64,000 bases of DNA. Origin: Fictibacillus enclensis (GTDB taxonomy: Bacteria > Bacillota > Bacilli > Bacillales > Fictibacillaceae). Positions within the stretch are counted from its first letter, which is position 1, and the number at the start of each line of letters is the position of its first letter. Positions 26,566 through 36,119 of the stretch are shown piece after piece. Where the stretch lies: positions 124,001-188,000 of the forward strand of contig NZ_KQ758618.1 in assembly GCF_001457035.1 (NCBI RefSeq), read 5' to 3'. The position numbers were made by a program, and so were the translations under genes. The notes under the pieces are model-generated. The model did no database searches. It worked only from the letters and a program-made list of their open reading frames with translations, and was not told the origin of the DNA.

Positions 26566-27448
26566 AACCCTAAAACGTCACTTTGCAGAAGCATTTAAAA
26601 GTCTCGGAAGAAATGGCTGGATGTCATTTGCCTCCGTTAGTGCGGTAACGGTTACTTTATTGCTTGTCGGCGTTTTTCTAGTGGTGCTATTAAACTTGAA
26701 CCATCTTGCCAGCCAGATTGAAGGCGATGTGGAAATTCGGGCGTATATTGACCGCACGACCAAACAAAGCGAATATAACGATTTGCAACAGAAAATGGAG
26801 CAAATCCCAAATGTGAATGAAGTCAAATTCCAGTCCAAGGAAGACGGACTACAGGAATTGATCAAGAGTCTTGGAGATGAAGGGAAGGCTTTTTCATCCT
26901 TAAAAAATGAGAATCCATTACCAGATGCCTTCATCATTAAAGCCAAGAAGCCTCAGGATACATCAACTGTCGCTTCTGAAATTGAAAAGTATGATCATAT
27001 CAAGAAAGTAGATTACGGACAGGGAACCGTTGAGCGATTGTTCAAAGTGACAGGCGTAGCCAGAAATGTCGGACTTGTACTGATCGTTGGATTGATCTTT
27101 ACAGCAATGTTCCTCATTTCCAACACGATTAAACTTACAATTCTTTCCCGCCGCAAAGAAATTGAAATTATGAAACTGGTAGGAGCTACAAACGGATTTA
27201 TTCGCTGGCCGTACTTTATTGAAGGCTTTACCCTTGGTCTGATGGGATCGATTATCCCGATTCTCGTGGTGATATTTGGATACGAGTTCCTGCATGGACA
27301 AGTGAACAACCAGCTTGATACCGTGTTCGTTAAATTATTGCCGGTCTATCCGATGGTGCTTCAGCTTTCTATAATGCTGGCCGTAATCGGCGGATTGATT
27401 GGAGTATGGGGAAGCATGACTTCCGTACGCAAATTCCTAAAAGTATAA
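26555..27448 (+). CDS. ftsX: FtsX, membrane subunit of the FtsEX complex
   Basis: FtsX (297 residues) has four membrane helices, the first near 20-45, and a large extracellular loop (about 50-165) that binds wall hydrolases or their activators. The ATG at 26555 is preceded by AAGGGGGAA and lies within the end of ftsE, so the two are coupled. The IMKLVGATNGFIRWPYFIEG segment is a family signature. The next gene downstream, a coiled-coil M23 hydrolase, is the probable partner of the external loop. Confidence 0.95.
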   Translation: MKSRTLKRHFAEAFKSLGRNGWMSFASVSAVTVTLLLVGVFLVVLLNLNHLASQIEGDVEIRAYIDRTTKQSEYNDLQQKMEQIPNVNEVKFQSKEDGLQELIKSLGDEGKAFSSLKNENPLPDAFIIKAKKPQDTSTVASEIEKYDHIKKVDYGQGTVERLFKVTGVARNVGLVLIVGLIFTAMFLISNTIKLTILSRRKEIEIMKLVGATNGFIRWPYFIEGFTLGLMGSIIPILVVIFGYEFLHGQVNNQLDTVFVKLLPVYPMVLQLSIMLAVIGGLIGVWGSMTSVRKFLKV

Positions 27449-27483
27449 TTCAATTACAGGGGTAGAAAAGGGGAGGACTTGAG

Positions 27484-28689
27484 TTGAATAGAAAGATCGC
27501 AGGATTAACACTATCATTGAGCCTCGCTCTTAGCGGTATTACAGCATACCAATCATCTACGACAGCCAGCGCAGAAACGCTAAAGAGTATTAAAGAGAAA
27601 AAAGAGGCGAATAAGAAGAAACAAGACGCAGCAAACGAAAAGCTTAAACTAAATGAAAAGAACCAGGAAGCAACACGAAATGAAATTGCACGCATCGATC
27701 AATCAACCGCTGATACGGAAAGCAAGATCAGCAAAAAAGAAACAGAGATTCATAACACAAAAGATCAAGTGGAGCAGCTGAAAAAGGAAATTGAGGTTGT
27801 TCAAAAACGAATTGATAAACGGGACAAGCTCTTAAAGGACCGGATCAACTCCATGTATCAAAGCGGCGGAGCAGTCCAGTATCTTGAGGTAGTGCTTGGA
27901 TCCAAGAATTTCGGTGATTTCCTTGACCGGGTAGTAGCGTTGAATCTGATTGCCGATCAGGACCGCCAGCTTCTTGAAGAGCAAAAGAAGGACAAAGAAC
28001 TGCTTGAAGATAAGAAAAAGACGGTTGAAGACAAGCTTGCTGCTTTGGAAGATAAAATGAAAGAACTGAAAGATTTGAAAAAGCAGCTGGATGCTCAAAA
28101 GAAAGAGAAAACAAGATTGATGGCATCCTTAAAGAAAAAGCATTCCAAGATTGAAGACGACGTTGAAAAATACGAAAATGCGGCTGAGTTGTTAAACAGC
28201 CAGGAGCAGGCCATCAAAGAAGAGAAGGCACGCGCCAAACAGGCAAGTGAACAACAGAGCACCAGCGGCAGCGCAGGGAAAAATGCTTCCAATACCGGCT
28301 CTGGAATGATCATGAAGCCGGCAGCCGGTGTTTTCACCTCTGGCATTGGTTCACGCTGGAACAAGTTCCATGCCGGCGTGGATATCGCCCAGGCTGGAAA
28401 AGTTCCGATTTATGCAGCGGCTGACGGAACAGTGATCCGTTCTGATTACTCTTCCTCTTATGGAAATGTAATTTTTGTTACGCATAACATTAACGGCCAG
28501 ACCTGGACAACGGTTTACGCCCACATGAGAGAGCGTGTTGTACAGGGCGGTTCGGTAAAACGCGGACAGCTTATTGGCTATATGGGGAACACGGGACATT
28601 CATTTGGTCAGCATCTGCACTTTGAACTTCACAAAGGGCCATGGAATGCATCCAAATCCAATGCCGTTGACCCTCGTCCATATATGTAA
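27484..28689 (+). CDS. Coiled-coil M23 peptidase, EnvC/CwlO-like FtsEX partner
   Basis: The 401-residue secreted protein has a signal peptide (about 1-30, ending near ASA), a long coiled coil (about 33-260) and a C-terminal M23 (LytM) domain (about 285-400). The zinc ligands are present: HAGVD (His, Asp) and HLHFE (His), with YAHM as the further active-site histidine. This suggests it can cut peptide cross-links itself, unlike degenerate EnvC. Its place 35 bases after ftsX suggests that FtsEX controls it. It is a close paralogue of the protein encoded at 37775. The start is TTG after GGGGAGG. Confidence 0.88.
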   Translation: MNRKIAGLTLSLSLALSGITAYQSSTTASAETLKSIKEKKEANKKKQDAANEKLKLNEKNQEATRNEIARIDQSTADTESKISKKETEIHNTKDQVEQLKKEIEVVQKRIDKRDKLLKDRINSMYQSGGAVQYLEVVLGSKNFGDFLDRVVALNLIADQDRQLLEEQKKDKELLEDKKKTVEDKLAALEDKMKELKDLKKQLDAQKKEKTRLMASLKKKHSKIEDDVEKYENAAELLNSQEQAIKEEKARAKQASEQQSTSGSAGKNASNTGSGMIMKPAAGVFTSGIGSRWNKFHAGVDIAQAGKVPIYAAADGTVIRSDYSSSYGNVIFVTHNINGQTWTTVYAHMRERVVQGGSVKRGQLIGYMGNTGHSFGQHLHFELHKGPWNASKSNAVDPRPYM

Positions 28690-28785
28690 ACAGAAGAAAA
28701 ATATGGACATAAAAATACAAGCTGTTCATAATATAAAGTAGGAGTTACGCGGACATACATCAGGTCCATCTCTTACTTTGAAAGT

Positions 28786-28817
28786 GGCATCGCATCCGCA
28801 AGGTGTGATGCCTTTTT
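28786..28817 (+). terminator. Terminator before ctpB
   Basis: A 9 bp stem, GGCATCGCA / TGTGATGCC with one G-T pair, is followed by T5. It separates the ftsEX-M23 operon from ctpB. Confidence 0.75.
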
Positions 28818-28842
28818 CTGCAAACAAATGAGGTGAGCGAAA

Positions 28843-30303
28843 TTGAAAAGAAAAGTTGTTGCACTTCTTATGGTATTATCGCTTGTAATTGGAGCGGGGG
28901 GCATGTATGGCTGGATGAAGTGGTCACAGAATGACCAGTCCATCGGCAATGCAGGAACGGTCAATGAACTGAAGAGCACGAAAGCACCAGTCAACCAAGA
29001 TGAGGAATTTGCAAAGCTTCAAAAAACCTATCAGCTGATTTCCTCAAGGTATTACCAAAAGGTGAGTTCGGATAAATTGCTGGAAGGTGCCATTGATGGA
29101 ATGGTAAAAACCTTGAAAGATCCATACTCTGTCTATATGGATGAAGACACGGCGAGCCAGTTTACCCAATCACTGGATTCATCTTTTGAAGGAATTGGAA
29201 CGGAAGTCAGCATGGTCGATGGCAAAGTGACCGTCATCGCTCCATTTAAGGATTCTCCTGCCGAACGTTCAGGAGTAAAGCCAAATGACCAAATTGTTTC
29301 AGTGGATGGAAAAAGTCTGGAAGGTCTCGACCTGTACAAGGCTGTCCTCAAAATACGTGGAAAAAAAGGGTCAACCGTCACACTTGGCATCAAACGAAAA
29401 GGTGTGAATGACACCTTGAAAATTGATGTAAAACGAGATACCATTCCGATTGAAACGGTTTATTCGAACGTTCAGAAAGTCGACGGGAAGAAAATCGGGG
29501 TGCTGAACATTACTTCCTTCTCGGAAGACACCGGGTCGGACTTTAAGAAAAAATTGAGTGATCTGGAAGGCCAGGATATTCAAGGCCTGGTCATCGATGT
29601 CCGGGGGAATCCGGGAGGGTACCTGGACGCGGTGGACAGCATGCTGAAGGAAATAATTCCTGAAGGCAAGCCGTTTGTTCAGATCCAGGACCGCAAAGGA
29701 AACAAGCAGCGCTTTGTTTCCGAACTGAAAGAAAAGAAAGACTACCCGATCGTCGGACTCGTTGACGGGGGAAGTGCATCCGCTTCTGAAATCATGGCAG
29801 GAGCGTTGAAAGAAGCGGGCGGATATCCGCTTGTTGGTGAAAAAACGTTCGGTAAAGGAACCGTTCAGCAGACCATTGATCTTGGGGACGGCAGCAATGT
29901 CAAGCTGACCCTCGCCAAATGGCTGACTCCTGATGGGAACTGGATCCACAAGAAAGGGATTAAACCGAACTATGCGGTGAAGCAGCCGGCTTACTTCTAT
30001 TCCAGCCCGCTCAGCATCGAAAAACCACTTGCATATGATATGAACAGCGAACAAGTCAAAACCGCACAAAAAATGCTGAAAGGGCTGGGCTTTGATCCCG
30101 GCCGTGCGGATGGATATTTTGATGAAAAAACTGAAACCGCCGTTACAGCTTTCCAGAAAGCCAACAAACTAACTCCATCCGGAAAAATTGATCAAAAAAC
30201 AGCGGGTGAGATCGAAAGCAAAATCATTACTCAAGTCCGTAACAAGAAAAACGATCTCCAGCTTCAAACGGCATTGAAAATTGCCGCAAACAAAAAGAAC
30301 TAA
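28843..30303 (+). CDS. ctpB: CtpB, S41 carboxy-terminal processing protease
   Basis: The 486-residue exported protease has a membrane anchor (about 5-25), a PDZ domain (about 105-175, FEGIGTEVSM... start), an S41 protease core with the catalytic serine in GGSASASEIMAG near 310 and lysine in EKTFGKGTVQ near 335, and a peptidoglycan-binding domain at the C-terminus (about 405-470, with MLKGLGFDPGRADGYFD). In B. subtilis CtpB cuts SpoIVFA to help activate sigma-K during sporulation. The start is TTG 28843 after GAGGTGA. Confidence 0.93.
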   Translation: MKRKVVALLMVLSLVIGAGGMYGWMKWSQNDQSIGNAGTVNELKSTKAPVNQDEEFAKLQKTYQLISSRYYQKVSSDKLLEGAIDGMVKTLKDPYSVYMDEDTASQFTQSLDSSFEGIGTEVSMVDGKVTVIAPFKDSPAERSGVKPNDQIVSVDGKSLEGLDLYKAVLKIRGKKGSTVTLGIKRKGVNDTLKIDVKRDTIPIETVYSNVQKVDGKKIGVLNITSFSEDTGSDFKKKLSDLEGQDIQGLVIDVRGNPGGYLDAVDSMLKEIIPEGKPFVQIQDRKGNKQRFVSELKEKKDYPIVGLVDGGSASASEIMAGALKEAGGYPLVGEKTFGKGTVQQTIDLGDGSNVKLTLAKWLTPDGNWIHKKGIKPNYAVKQPAYFYSSPLSIEKPLAYDMNSEQVKTAQKMLKGLGFDPGRADGYFDEKTETAVTAFQKANKLTPSGKIDQKTAGEIESKIITQVRNKKNDLQLQTALKIAANKKN

Positions 30304-30306
30304 AGA

Positions 30307-30340
30307 GAAAAACCCGCAGGCTCGAGGCTTGCGGGTTTTC
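30307..30340 (+). terminator. Terminator after ctpB
   Basis: The stem AAACCCGCA / TGCGGGTTT has a loop containing the palindrome CTCGAG and is followed by TTTTC. Confidence 0.8.
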
Positions 30341-30507
30341 TTATGAATGAATTTACAAAATCCACACATTTTCTAACACTCCGACATCTTTTCAGGTTAT
30401 ACTTATAAAGATTAATGAGATAAACTTTTTGAAAATAACATTTCAGGCGGAGGCCGGAATCCATTAAAAATAATTAAGAAAAGATGCTTTAAGGAGAGAT
30501 TTGTTCC

Positions 30508-31704
30508 ATGGATATTTACTTTAAAGAACTGCTTGATGGAATAGCGGGTCTTTTTTTGCATCCACTTTCATACGTATTTGTGATTGTTGCTTTTGTGATC
30601 GGCTTTAAGCGGGTTAAACGGGAAAGGAGAGAATTTAAAGTAAAAGTCCATCCGGTGATTGATAACTTGATTCAATCCTTTTTTCCCGGTCTGTTGATCG
30701 GTGTTCTGTTCTCGGCTGTCCTGCTTGTGACAGGTATCGCGATTCCGATGGGAATGGTTGCTTTAATCGGGTTAATGTATTTGCTGCTCGGTTTGACCAT
30801 GAAAACCAGGTTTCTTAACCCTGCTTATGCGATCGGACTGGCGTCCATTGTTGCCCTGTTTCTTCCGGGGTTTGAGACAGGTACTGATTTTATCGACAAG
30901 TGGGTCAGGGATGTACAGAGCACACCGCTTGATTCACTCGGCATCCTGATGGCCATGCTGGTCATACAGGAAGGAATATTGATTATCTGGAAAGGCTCCA
31001 GCAGGACGTCACCCCGGCTGCTGAAAGGAAAGAGGGGGCAGTATATCGGTGCCCATGAAGCGACACGGTTTTGGCTTGTACCGCAATTTTTGCTGATCCC
31101 CATGGGCGCTATTCCGGCGCAGGGAGACTGGCCGATGTTCGGAATGCAGGCGGTTGGCTACTCCATCCTGCTTGTTCCGTTTGCTGTGGGCTTTCGTCAG
31201 CTGAATGCCCATTCGCTGCCACAGGAAGCGATTAAAGCTACAGGTAAGCAGGTTTTGGCGATGGGCGCATTGATCGTGGTTATCACCCTTGTCGGTGTGT
31301 TTACCGATCTTCCGCTCCTTGCTGTCATCGCCCTTATTGGTGGAATGCTTGGCCGGGAACTGATTACTGTTATTAACAGCCAGAAGGACGATCACGGGAA
31401 ACCCTTCTTTACACGCCGCAACAATGGCCTTGTGGTTCTCGGTGTTGTGCCGGGTACCCCTGCTGCAAAGATGGGGATTCAGGTGGGCGAAGTGGTTATG
31501 AAGGTAAACGGTGTTTCCCTGAACAATGAGAGCGAATTTTACCAGGCGCTGCAGATCAATGCCGCGTTCTGTAAACTCGAGATTCTTGACCACCAGGGGG
31601 AAATCAGGTTTGCCCAGCGTTCACTTTATGAAAACGAACACCATGAATTGGGTTTGCTGTTCGTTCACGAAGTAACCGAGAGAAAGAGTGTGGATGTTTC
31701 GTAA
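30508..31704 (+). CDS. minJ: MinJ, polar division-site protein with PDZ domain
   Basis: The 398-residue protein has about six to eight membrane helices and a C-terminal PDZ domain (about 300-385, with VVPGTPAAKMGIQVGEVVMKVNG). In B. subtilis MinJ links DivIVA at the poles and septa with MinD, placing the MinCD inhibitor. The gene order ctpB-minJ matches B. subtilis (yvjB-yvjD), which supports the assignment beyond domain content. AAGGAGAG precedes the ATG. A terminator follows the stop. Confidence 0.9.
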   Translation: MDIYFKELLDGIAGLFLHPLSYVFVIVAFVIGFKRVKRERREFKVKVHPVIDNLIQSFFPGLLIGVLFSAVLLVTGIAIPMGMVALIGLMYLLLGLTMKTRFLNPAYAIGLASIVALFLPGFETGTDFIDKWVRDVQSTPLDSLGILMAMLVIQEGILIIWKGSSRTSPRLLKGKRGQYIGAHEATRFWLVPQFLLIPMGAIPAQGDWPMFGMQAVGYSILLVPFAVGFRQLNAHSLPQEAIKATGKQVLAMGALIVVITLVGVFTDLPLLAVIALIGGMLGRELITVINSQKDDHGKPFFTRRNNGLVVLGVVPGTPAAKMGIQVGEVVMKVNGVSLNNESEFYQALQINAAFCKLEILDHQGEIRFAQRSLYENEHHELGLLFVHEVTERKSVDVS

Positions 31705-31722
31705 ACAAGAAAAGCAACAAAG

Positions 31723-31757
31723 AAAAAGGCATGCCCATGCGCGGGTATGCCTTTTTT
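31723..31757. terminator. Bidirectional terminator between minJ and the cupin gene
   Basis: A 10 bp stem (AGGCATGCCC with GGGTATGCCT, one G-T pair) is flanked by A5 and T6. Confidence 0.82.
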
Positions 31758-31758
31758 G

Positions 31759-32358
31759 CTATGAACCGTATGGTGGCTGGTAAAGCGGCTGTTGATAATA
31801 TCGGATGGGGTATTGTGGATCCGGTCGATTGCCGCAGTCCGTTGGAGGGCCGATGAACATGGTGGGCTGCACAGGGTTTACCGTTTGCTGCCACTGATTT
31901 TCGTTCAAGCAATAAGTGTGGGCCATGATATTGGCAGGGGTAAACTTGAGCAGATCTGACCCCAAGATGACATCAGGTGTTGGCGAGTTAAAAATGGCCA
32001 GCAGATGGGTTTGATCCGTGGTGGCTACTTCATAATGCCACCAGCCTTGAGGAACGTTGGCCACTTGCCCGGGAGCGATGGAAAAATGCATAAATTGTTT
32101 GGTGAAAGGGTTGAAAATGGAAACGACAGCAGCACCCGAAATGCAGTACACCAATTCAGCCGCATTTTGGTGATAATGAGGTTCCACCACATTATTGCTG
32201 CTCAAAAAAATATCCAGCAGGGATACATTGTCCAGCGTGTTCAGCTCGTTGATTCCCAGCACATTAATGTAATTTTGCCGGTCTTTCGTCACGACGTTCG
32301 TATTGATGGTCGCGCTGAATTGCACGGAAGGGGATGTATAATTCAAATTTTGAGCCAT
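31759..32358 (-). CDS. Cupin-domain protein, possibly spore-associated
   Basis: The 199-residue protein is a single germin-like cupin. The metal site motif 1 is HYHQNAAE (HxHx4E, near 63-70) and motif 2 is VPQGWWHYEV (His near 108). The C-terminus is rich in Pro, Tyr and Gln, as in some spore coat proteins. It resembles one half of oxalate decarboxylase but is too short for the two-cupin enzyme, so the activity is unknown. It is monocistronic with a terminator shared with minJ. Confidence 0.7.
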   Translation of the reverse strand: MAQNLNYTSPSVQFSATINTNVVTKDRQNYINVLGINELNTLDNVSLLDIFLSSNNVVEPHYHQNAAELVYCISGAAVVSIFNPFTKQFMHFSIAPGQVANVPQGWWHYEVATTDQTHLLAIFNSPTPDVILGSDLLKFTPANIMAHTYCLNENQWQQTVNPVQPTMFIGPPTDCGNRPDPQYPIRYYQQPLYQPPYGS

Positions 32359-32622
32359 ATTCCATTCCTTCTTTCCCTCATGACATGATTACATTAGGCT
32401 ATGCGAATGCCCATATAACGTGAATACTTAATCGACCTGCCTGCATCACGGGCAGGCTTTTTTCATTTCGTTTGTCCACTTTGTGACAATCCGCACACAA
32501 CAAATAAAAACAGCCTGGAACAGTGACATTTATCACATATGAGATAAGCCCTATCGTTATAGCATGAGATAGTACTTATTTCACATAAGAGAAAACGTAA
32601 ATAGAAGAAAGGAGAGGTTCAT
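32359..32622. promoter_or_regulatory. qox upstream region with two Fnr/Rex-like palindromes
   Basis: A plus-strand terminator (32436-32463, CCTGCC / GGCAGG then T6) stands with no obvious gene before it. Two imperfect Fnr/CRP-type sites follow: TGTGA-N6-GCACA (32482-32497) and AGTGA-N6-TCACA (32522-32537), with centres exactly 40 bases apart. Each has one mismatch to TGTGA-N6-TCACA; a Rex-type reading is also possible. They sit about 85-140 bases before qoxA. Confidence 0.4.
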
Positions 32623-33540
32623 ATGAGCAAGCGATTTTCATCCGGCCGCCTTTGGAGGGTAGCCGTTCTGGCGGCAGGTCTGCTGGTGTTTTTGTCCGGT
32701 TGTGACCGGCGCTATCTGATCTTCAATCCATCCGGCCCGGTGGCGGAAAAGGAACTACATTTGATTATTTTATCAGCAGTGCTTTGTGCTGTTGTGGTCA
32801 TTCCAGTGTTGGGGCTGCTTATCTTTATCATTTATCGGTACCGCGATAAACCGGGCAATAAAGCTCCTTATACGCCGGAGTGGAATGACAGCAAAATATT
32901 AGAATTTGTCTGGTGGGGAGTTCCGATTATTATTATTGGTATTTTGGGTGTGTACACGGCAAAAACTACCTACTCCCTTGTAAGGCCGCCGGTGGAGGAT
33001 GTGAAGCCGATCACCATTCAGGTAACTTCTCTTGATTGGAAGTGGCTGTTTCAATACCCGGACCAAAAAATTGCTACCGTTAACTATGTCGAAATCCCAG
33101 CCGGTGTTCCGGTCCAGTTTCATTTAACGTCGGATCAGATGATGAACTCGTTCTGGGTACCTGAGCTTGGCGGTCAGGAATACACCATGCCGGGTATGGC
33201 GATGAGGCTTTGGCTTCAGGCGGATCAACCGGGAACCTATTACGGCTCCGGTGCCAACTTTACCGGAAAAGGCTTTGCACACATGAAGTTTAAGGTGGTA
33301 GCCAAACCACAGGCTAGATTTAATCATTGGGCCAAACAGGTGAAAAAGACCGCTCCTGTACTGACTGAAGCAAAATATCAGCAGCTTGTCCAAAAAGGCC
33401 TGGCGGAAAAGCAAACCTACTCTTCATATCCCGAGAAGTTATTTCTCGACACGATCGACCGCAATGGAGGCAAATACATGAAGCCAGGAATGAAACACGG
33501 CGGACACGACATGTCGATGATGGACAACGATAACGAATAG
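32623..33540 (+). CDS. qoxA: QoxA, cytochrome aa3 quinol oxidase subunit II
   Basis: The 305-residue lipoprotein has a signal peptide ending in the lipobox LSGC near 26-29, two membrane helices (about 45-70 and 90-110) and an external cupredoxin domain (about 120-230). The CuA cysteines of cytochrome c oxidases are absent, as expected for a quinol-oxidising enzyme. The C-terminus is His- and Met-rich (HGGHDMSMMD), possibly metal-binding. It is the first gene of qoxABCD. AAAGGAGAGG precedes the ATG. Confidence 0.95.
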   Translation: MSKRFSSGRLWRVAVLAAGLLVFLSGCDRRYLIFNPSGPVAEKELHLIILSAVLCAVVVIPVLGLLIFIIYRYRDKPGNKAPYTPEWNDSKILEFVWWGVPIIIIGILGVYTAKTTYSLVRPPVEDVKPITIQVTSLDWKWLFQYPDQKIATVNYVEIPAGVPVQFHLTSDQMMNSFWVPELGGQEYTMPGMAMRLWLQADQPGTYYGSGANFTGKGFAHMKFKVVAKPQARFNHWAKQVKKTAPVLTEAKYQQLVQKGLAEKQTYSSYPEKLFLDTIDRNGGKYMKPGMKHGGHDMSMMDNDNE

Positions 33541-33561
33541 AAACGACAGGGGGAAGAACAA

Positions 33562-35520
33562 GTGGGAGAAAAAGCGAAAGGATTTTTTGTAACGGGTGAC
33601 CCGCTTATCTATGGCGCAGATGTATCCATAATCATCACGCTGCTTGGCATTCTTATTTTTCTGACGTATTTCAAAAAATGGGGCTGGCTGTGGCGCGAAT
33701 GGCTCACAACTGTCGATCATAAAAAAATCGGAATTATGTACCTGGTGTCGTCCTTGCTCATGCTGTTCAGGGGAGGGGTGGATGCCCTCCTGATGAGGAT
33801 GCAGCTTGCGATGCCGAACACTCATTTTCTGCAATCGCAGCACTACAATGAAATTTTCACCACACACGGAACGATCATGATTCTTTTCATGGCGATGCCG
33901 TTCATGTTTGCACTTTTTAACATTGTTATTCCGCTGCAAATCGGAGCCAGGGACGTGGCGTATCCGTTCCTGAATGCGATGAGCTTCTGGCTGTTCTTTT
34001 TCGGCGCATTGCTCTTTAACTTGTCCTTTGTGATTGGCGGATCTCCGGACGCAGGCTGGCTCAGCTATCCTCCGCTTTCCGAATTGGCCGGAAGCCCCGG
34101 CCCGGGACAGAACTTTTATATCTGGGGAATTCAAATTTCCGGAATCGGCAGCCTGGCGACCGGCATCAACTTCCTCGTGACCATTTTAAAAATGCGCGCA
34201 CCCGGAATGAAATTGATGCAGATGCCGCTGTTCACATGGTCGGTTCTTTCCAGCTGCATCACCATCATCTTTGCCTTCCCGGTATTGACAGTAACACTCG
34301 CTTTGTTGTTTGTTGACCGCTTTTTCGGTGCTCATATCTTTACAGCTACAGGCGGCGGAAATCCGATGATGTATGTCAACCTGATCTGGATGTGGGGACA
34401 TCCGGAAGTGTATATCGTTGTCCTCCCGGCGTTTGGCATTTATTCCGAGATCGTCAGCACGTTCTCCAAAAAGAAAATCTTTGGCTACAAATCGATGGTT
34501 TTTTCCATGATGATCATCTCTGTACTCGGTTATTTCACCTGGGTCCACCACTTTTTCACCATGGGGGCTGGAGCCGATGTAAATACGTTCTTTGCGATCA
34601 CAACGATGGCAATCGGTATTCCGACAGGGGTTAAGATATTCAACTGGCTGTTCACCATGTTCCGGGGACGAATCACGATGACGCAGCCCATGCTCTGGAC
34701 GCTCGCATTTATTCCGTGTTTTCTCGTCGGCGGAGCAACCGGTGTGATGCTTGCGGCAGCGCCTGCAGATTACCAGTACCATAACAGCTACTTCCTGATT
34801 GCCCACTTCCACCAGACGCTGATTGGCGGTGTCGTTTTCGGATATTTGGCCGGACTTTATTATTGGTGGCCGAAAATGTTCGGGTTCAAACTGAACGACC
34901 GCATTGGAAAATGGGCTTTCTGGACATGGAACATCGGCTTTTATGTATGCTTTATGCCGCAATATGCCCTTGGATTCATGGGTATGACCCGCCGCGTATA
35001 CACGTACGGCTGGGATATGGGCTGGGCGCCGTATAACATGGTGTCAACTGTTGGTGCCTTTCTGATGGGAATCGGATTTGTCTTTCAGGTGTGGCAGATT
35101 CTCTACAGCATCAAGCATGGTGAGCGGGATCTGACAGGCGATCCATGGAACGGCCGGACACTGGAATGGTCGATCCTGTCGCCTGCGCCACACTATAACT
35201 TTGCCCATCTTCCTGCAGTGAAAAGTGACGATGCCTGGTGGGACATGAAAAATCACAGATATGGAGCTGCCGTTCAGGACAACATCAAAGAATATACACC
35301 GATTCATATGCCGAAAAACTCAGGGATTCCGTTTCTGATGTCGGCATGCTGGTTTGTGGCCGGATTCGGACTTACGTTCGAGTGGATTTGGATGGGAGTT
35401 GCCGGGCTTGCAGGAGTTGGTATTTGTTTGCTGGCCCGTTCCTTCCAGAGAAACACGGATTACTACATTCCTGTAGATGAAATCAAACGGACAGAGGCAT
35501 CTTTAGGGAGGGTTGTGTGA
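33562..35520 (+). CDS. qoxB: QoxB, quinol oxidase subunit I
   Basis: The 652-residue heme-copper subunit has about 14-15 membrane helices. Key sites are visible: THGTIM with a heme a ligand histidine near 112, WMWGHPEVYIV with the CuB histidine cross-linked to tyrosine near 275, the HH pair in TWVHHFFTMG near 325, and HFHQTLIGG with the heme histidines near 412. It reduces oxygen to water using menaquinol and pumps protons. Start is GTG 33562 after GGGGGAAG. It is translationally coupled to qoxC. Confidence 0.97.
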   Translation: MGEKAKGFFVTGDPLIYGADVSIIITLLGILIFLTYFKKWGWLWREWLTTVDHKKIGIMYLVSSLLMLFRGGVDALLMRMQLAMPNTHFLQSQHYNEIFTTHGTIMILFMAMPFMFALFNIVIPLQIGARDVAYPFLNAMSFWLFFFGALLFNLSFVIGGSPDAGWLSYPPLSELAGSPGPGQNFYIWGIQISGIGSLATGINFLVTILKMRAPGMKLMQMPLFTWSVLSSCITIIFAFPVLTVTLALLFVDRFFGAHIFTATGGGNPMMYVNLIWMWGHPEVYIVVLPAFGIYSEIVSTFSKKKIFGYKSMVFSMMIISVLGYFTWVHHFFTMGAGADVNTFFAITTMAIGIPTGVKIFNWLFTMFRGRITMTQPMLWTLAFIPCFLVGGATGVMLAAAPADYQYHNSYFLIAHFHQTLIGGVVFGYLAGLYYWWPKMFGFKLNDRIGKWAFWTWNIGFYVCFMPQYALGFMGMTRRVYTYGWDMGWAPYNMVSTVGAFLMGIGFVFQVWQILYSIKHGERDLTGDPWNGRTLEWSILSPAPHYNFAHLPAVKSDDAWWDMKNHRYGAAVQDNIKEYTPIHMPKNSGIPFLMSACWFVAGFGLTFEWIWMGVAGLAGVGICLLARSFQRNTDYYIPVDEIKRTEASLGRVV

Positions 35521-36119
35521 TGGCACAATCAGCTATCTCAGTGGATGCTCATCACGAGCACCAGCACGATACGTTTAAACTGCTTGGATTTTGGATTTTT
35601 CTCGTGACTGACTGTATTATTTTCGCTTGTTTGTTCGCCGTATACGCCGTTTTGCGGACACATACGGACGGCGATTTAACCGGACGGGAGCTGTTCGAGG
35701 TGAAGGGATTCACCGCAGAGACCTTTATTCTGCTCGCGAGCAGCTTTACGAGCGGTCTTGCCTCACTCGCCATGCATAAAGGCAGCAAAAAGCAGCTCCT
35801 TGGCTGGCTTGCGGTTACCGTTTTGCTCGGGTTGTCATTTGTAGGACTTGAGATCACAGAGTTTGCCAATATGGCGTCCGAAGGGGCAAAAATCACAACG
35901 AACGGGTTTCTCTCTTCCTTTTTCACACTGGTCGGTACGCACGGCCTTCATGTATCCTTTGGTTTGATCTGGATGATCGGTGTGATGGTGCAGATTGGCC
36001 GGCATGACATTGACTCGCTGACTAAAGAAAAGGTCACCATCGTCGGACTGTACTGGCACTTTCTCGATGTGGTCTGGATCTTCATCTTTACCGTCGTCTA
36101 TTTGCTGGGGGTGATGTAA
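35520..36119 (+). CDS. qoxC: QoxC, quinol oxidase subunit III
   Basis: The 199-residue protein has five membrane helices in the subunit III pattern, with HGLHVSFGLIWM near 140-151 and the terminal YWHFLDVVWIFIFTVVYL helix. It stabilises the oxidase. The ATG at 35520 overlaps the qoxB stop (TGATG) and follows GGGAGG; an in-frame GTG sits just before it. It is followed directly by qoxD. Confidence 0.95.
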   Translation: MAQSAISVDAHHEHQHDTFKLLGFWIFLVTDCIIFACLFAVYAVLRTHTDGDLTGRELFEVKGFTAETFILLASSFTSGLASLAMHKGSKKQLLGWLAVTVLLGLSFVGLEITEFANMASEGAKITTNGFLSSFFTLVGTHGLHVSFGLIWMIGVMVQIGRHDIDSLTKEKVTIVGLYWHFLDVVWIFIFTVVYLLGVM

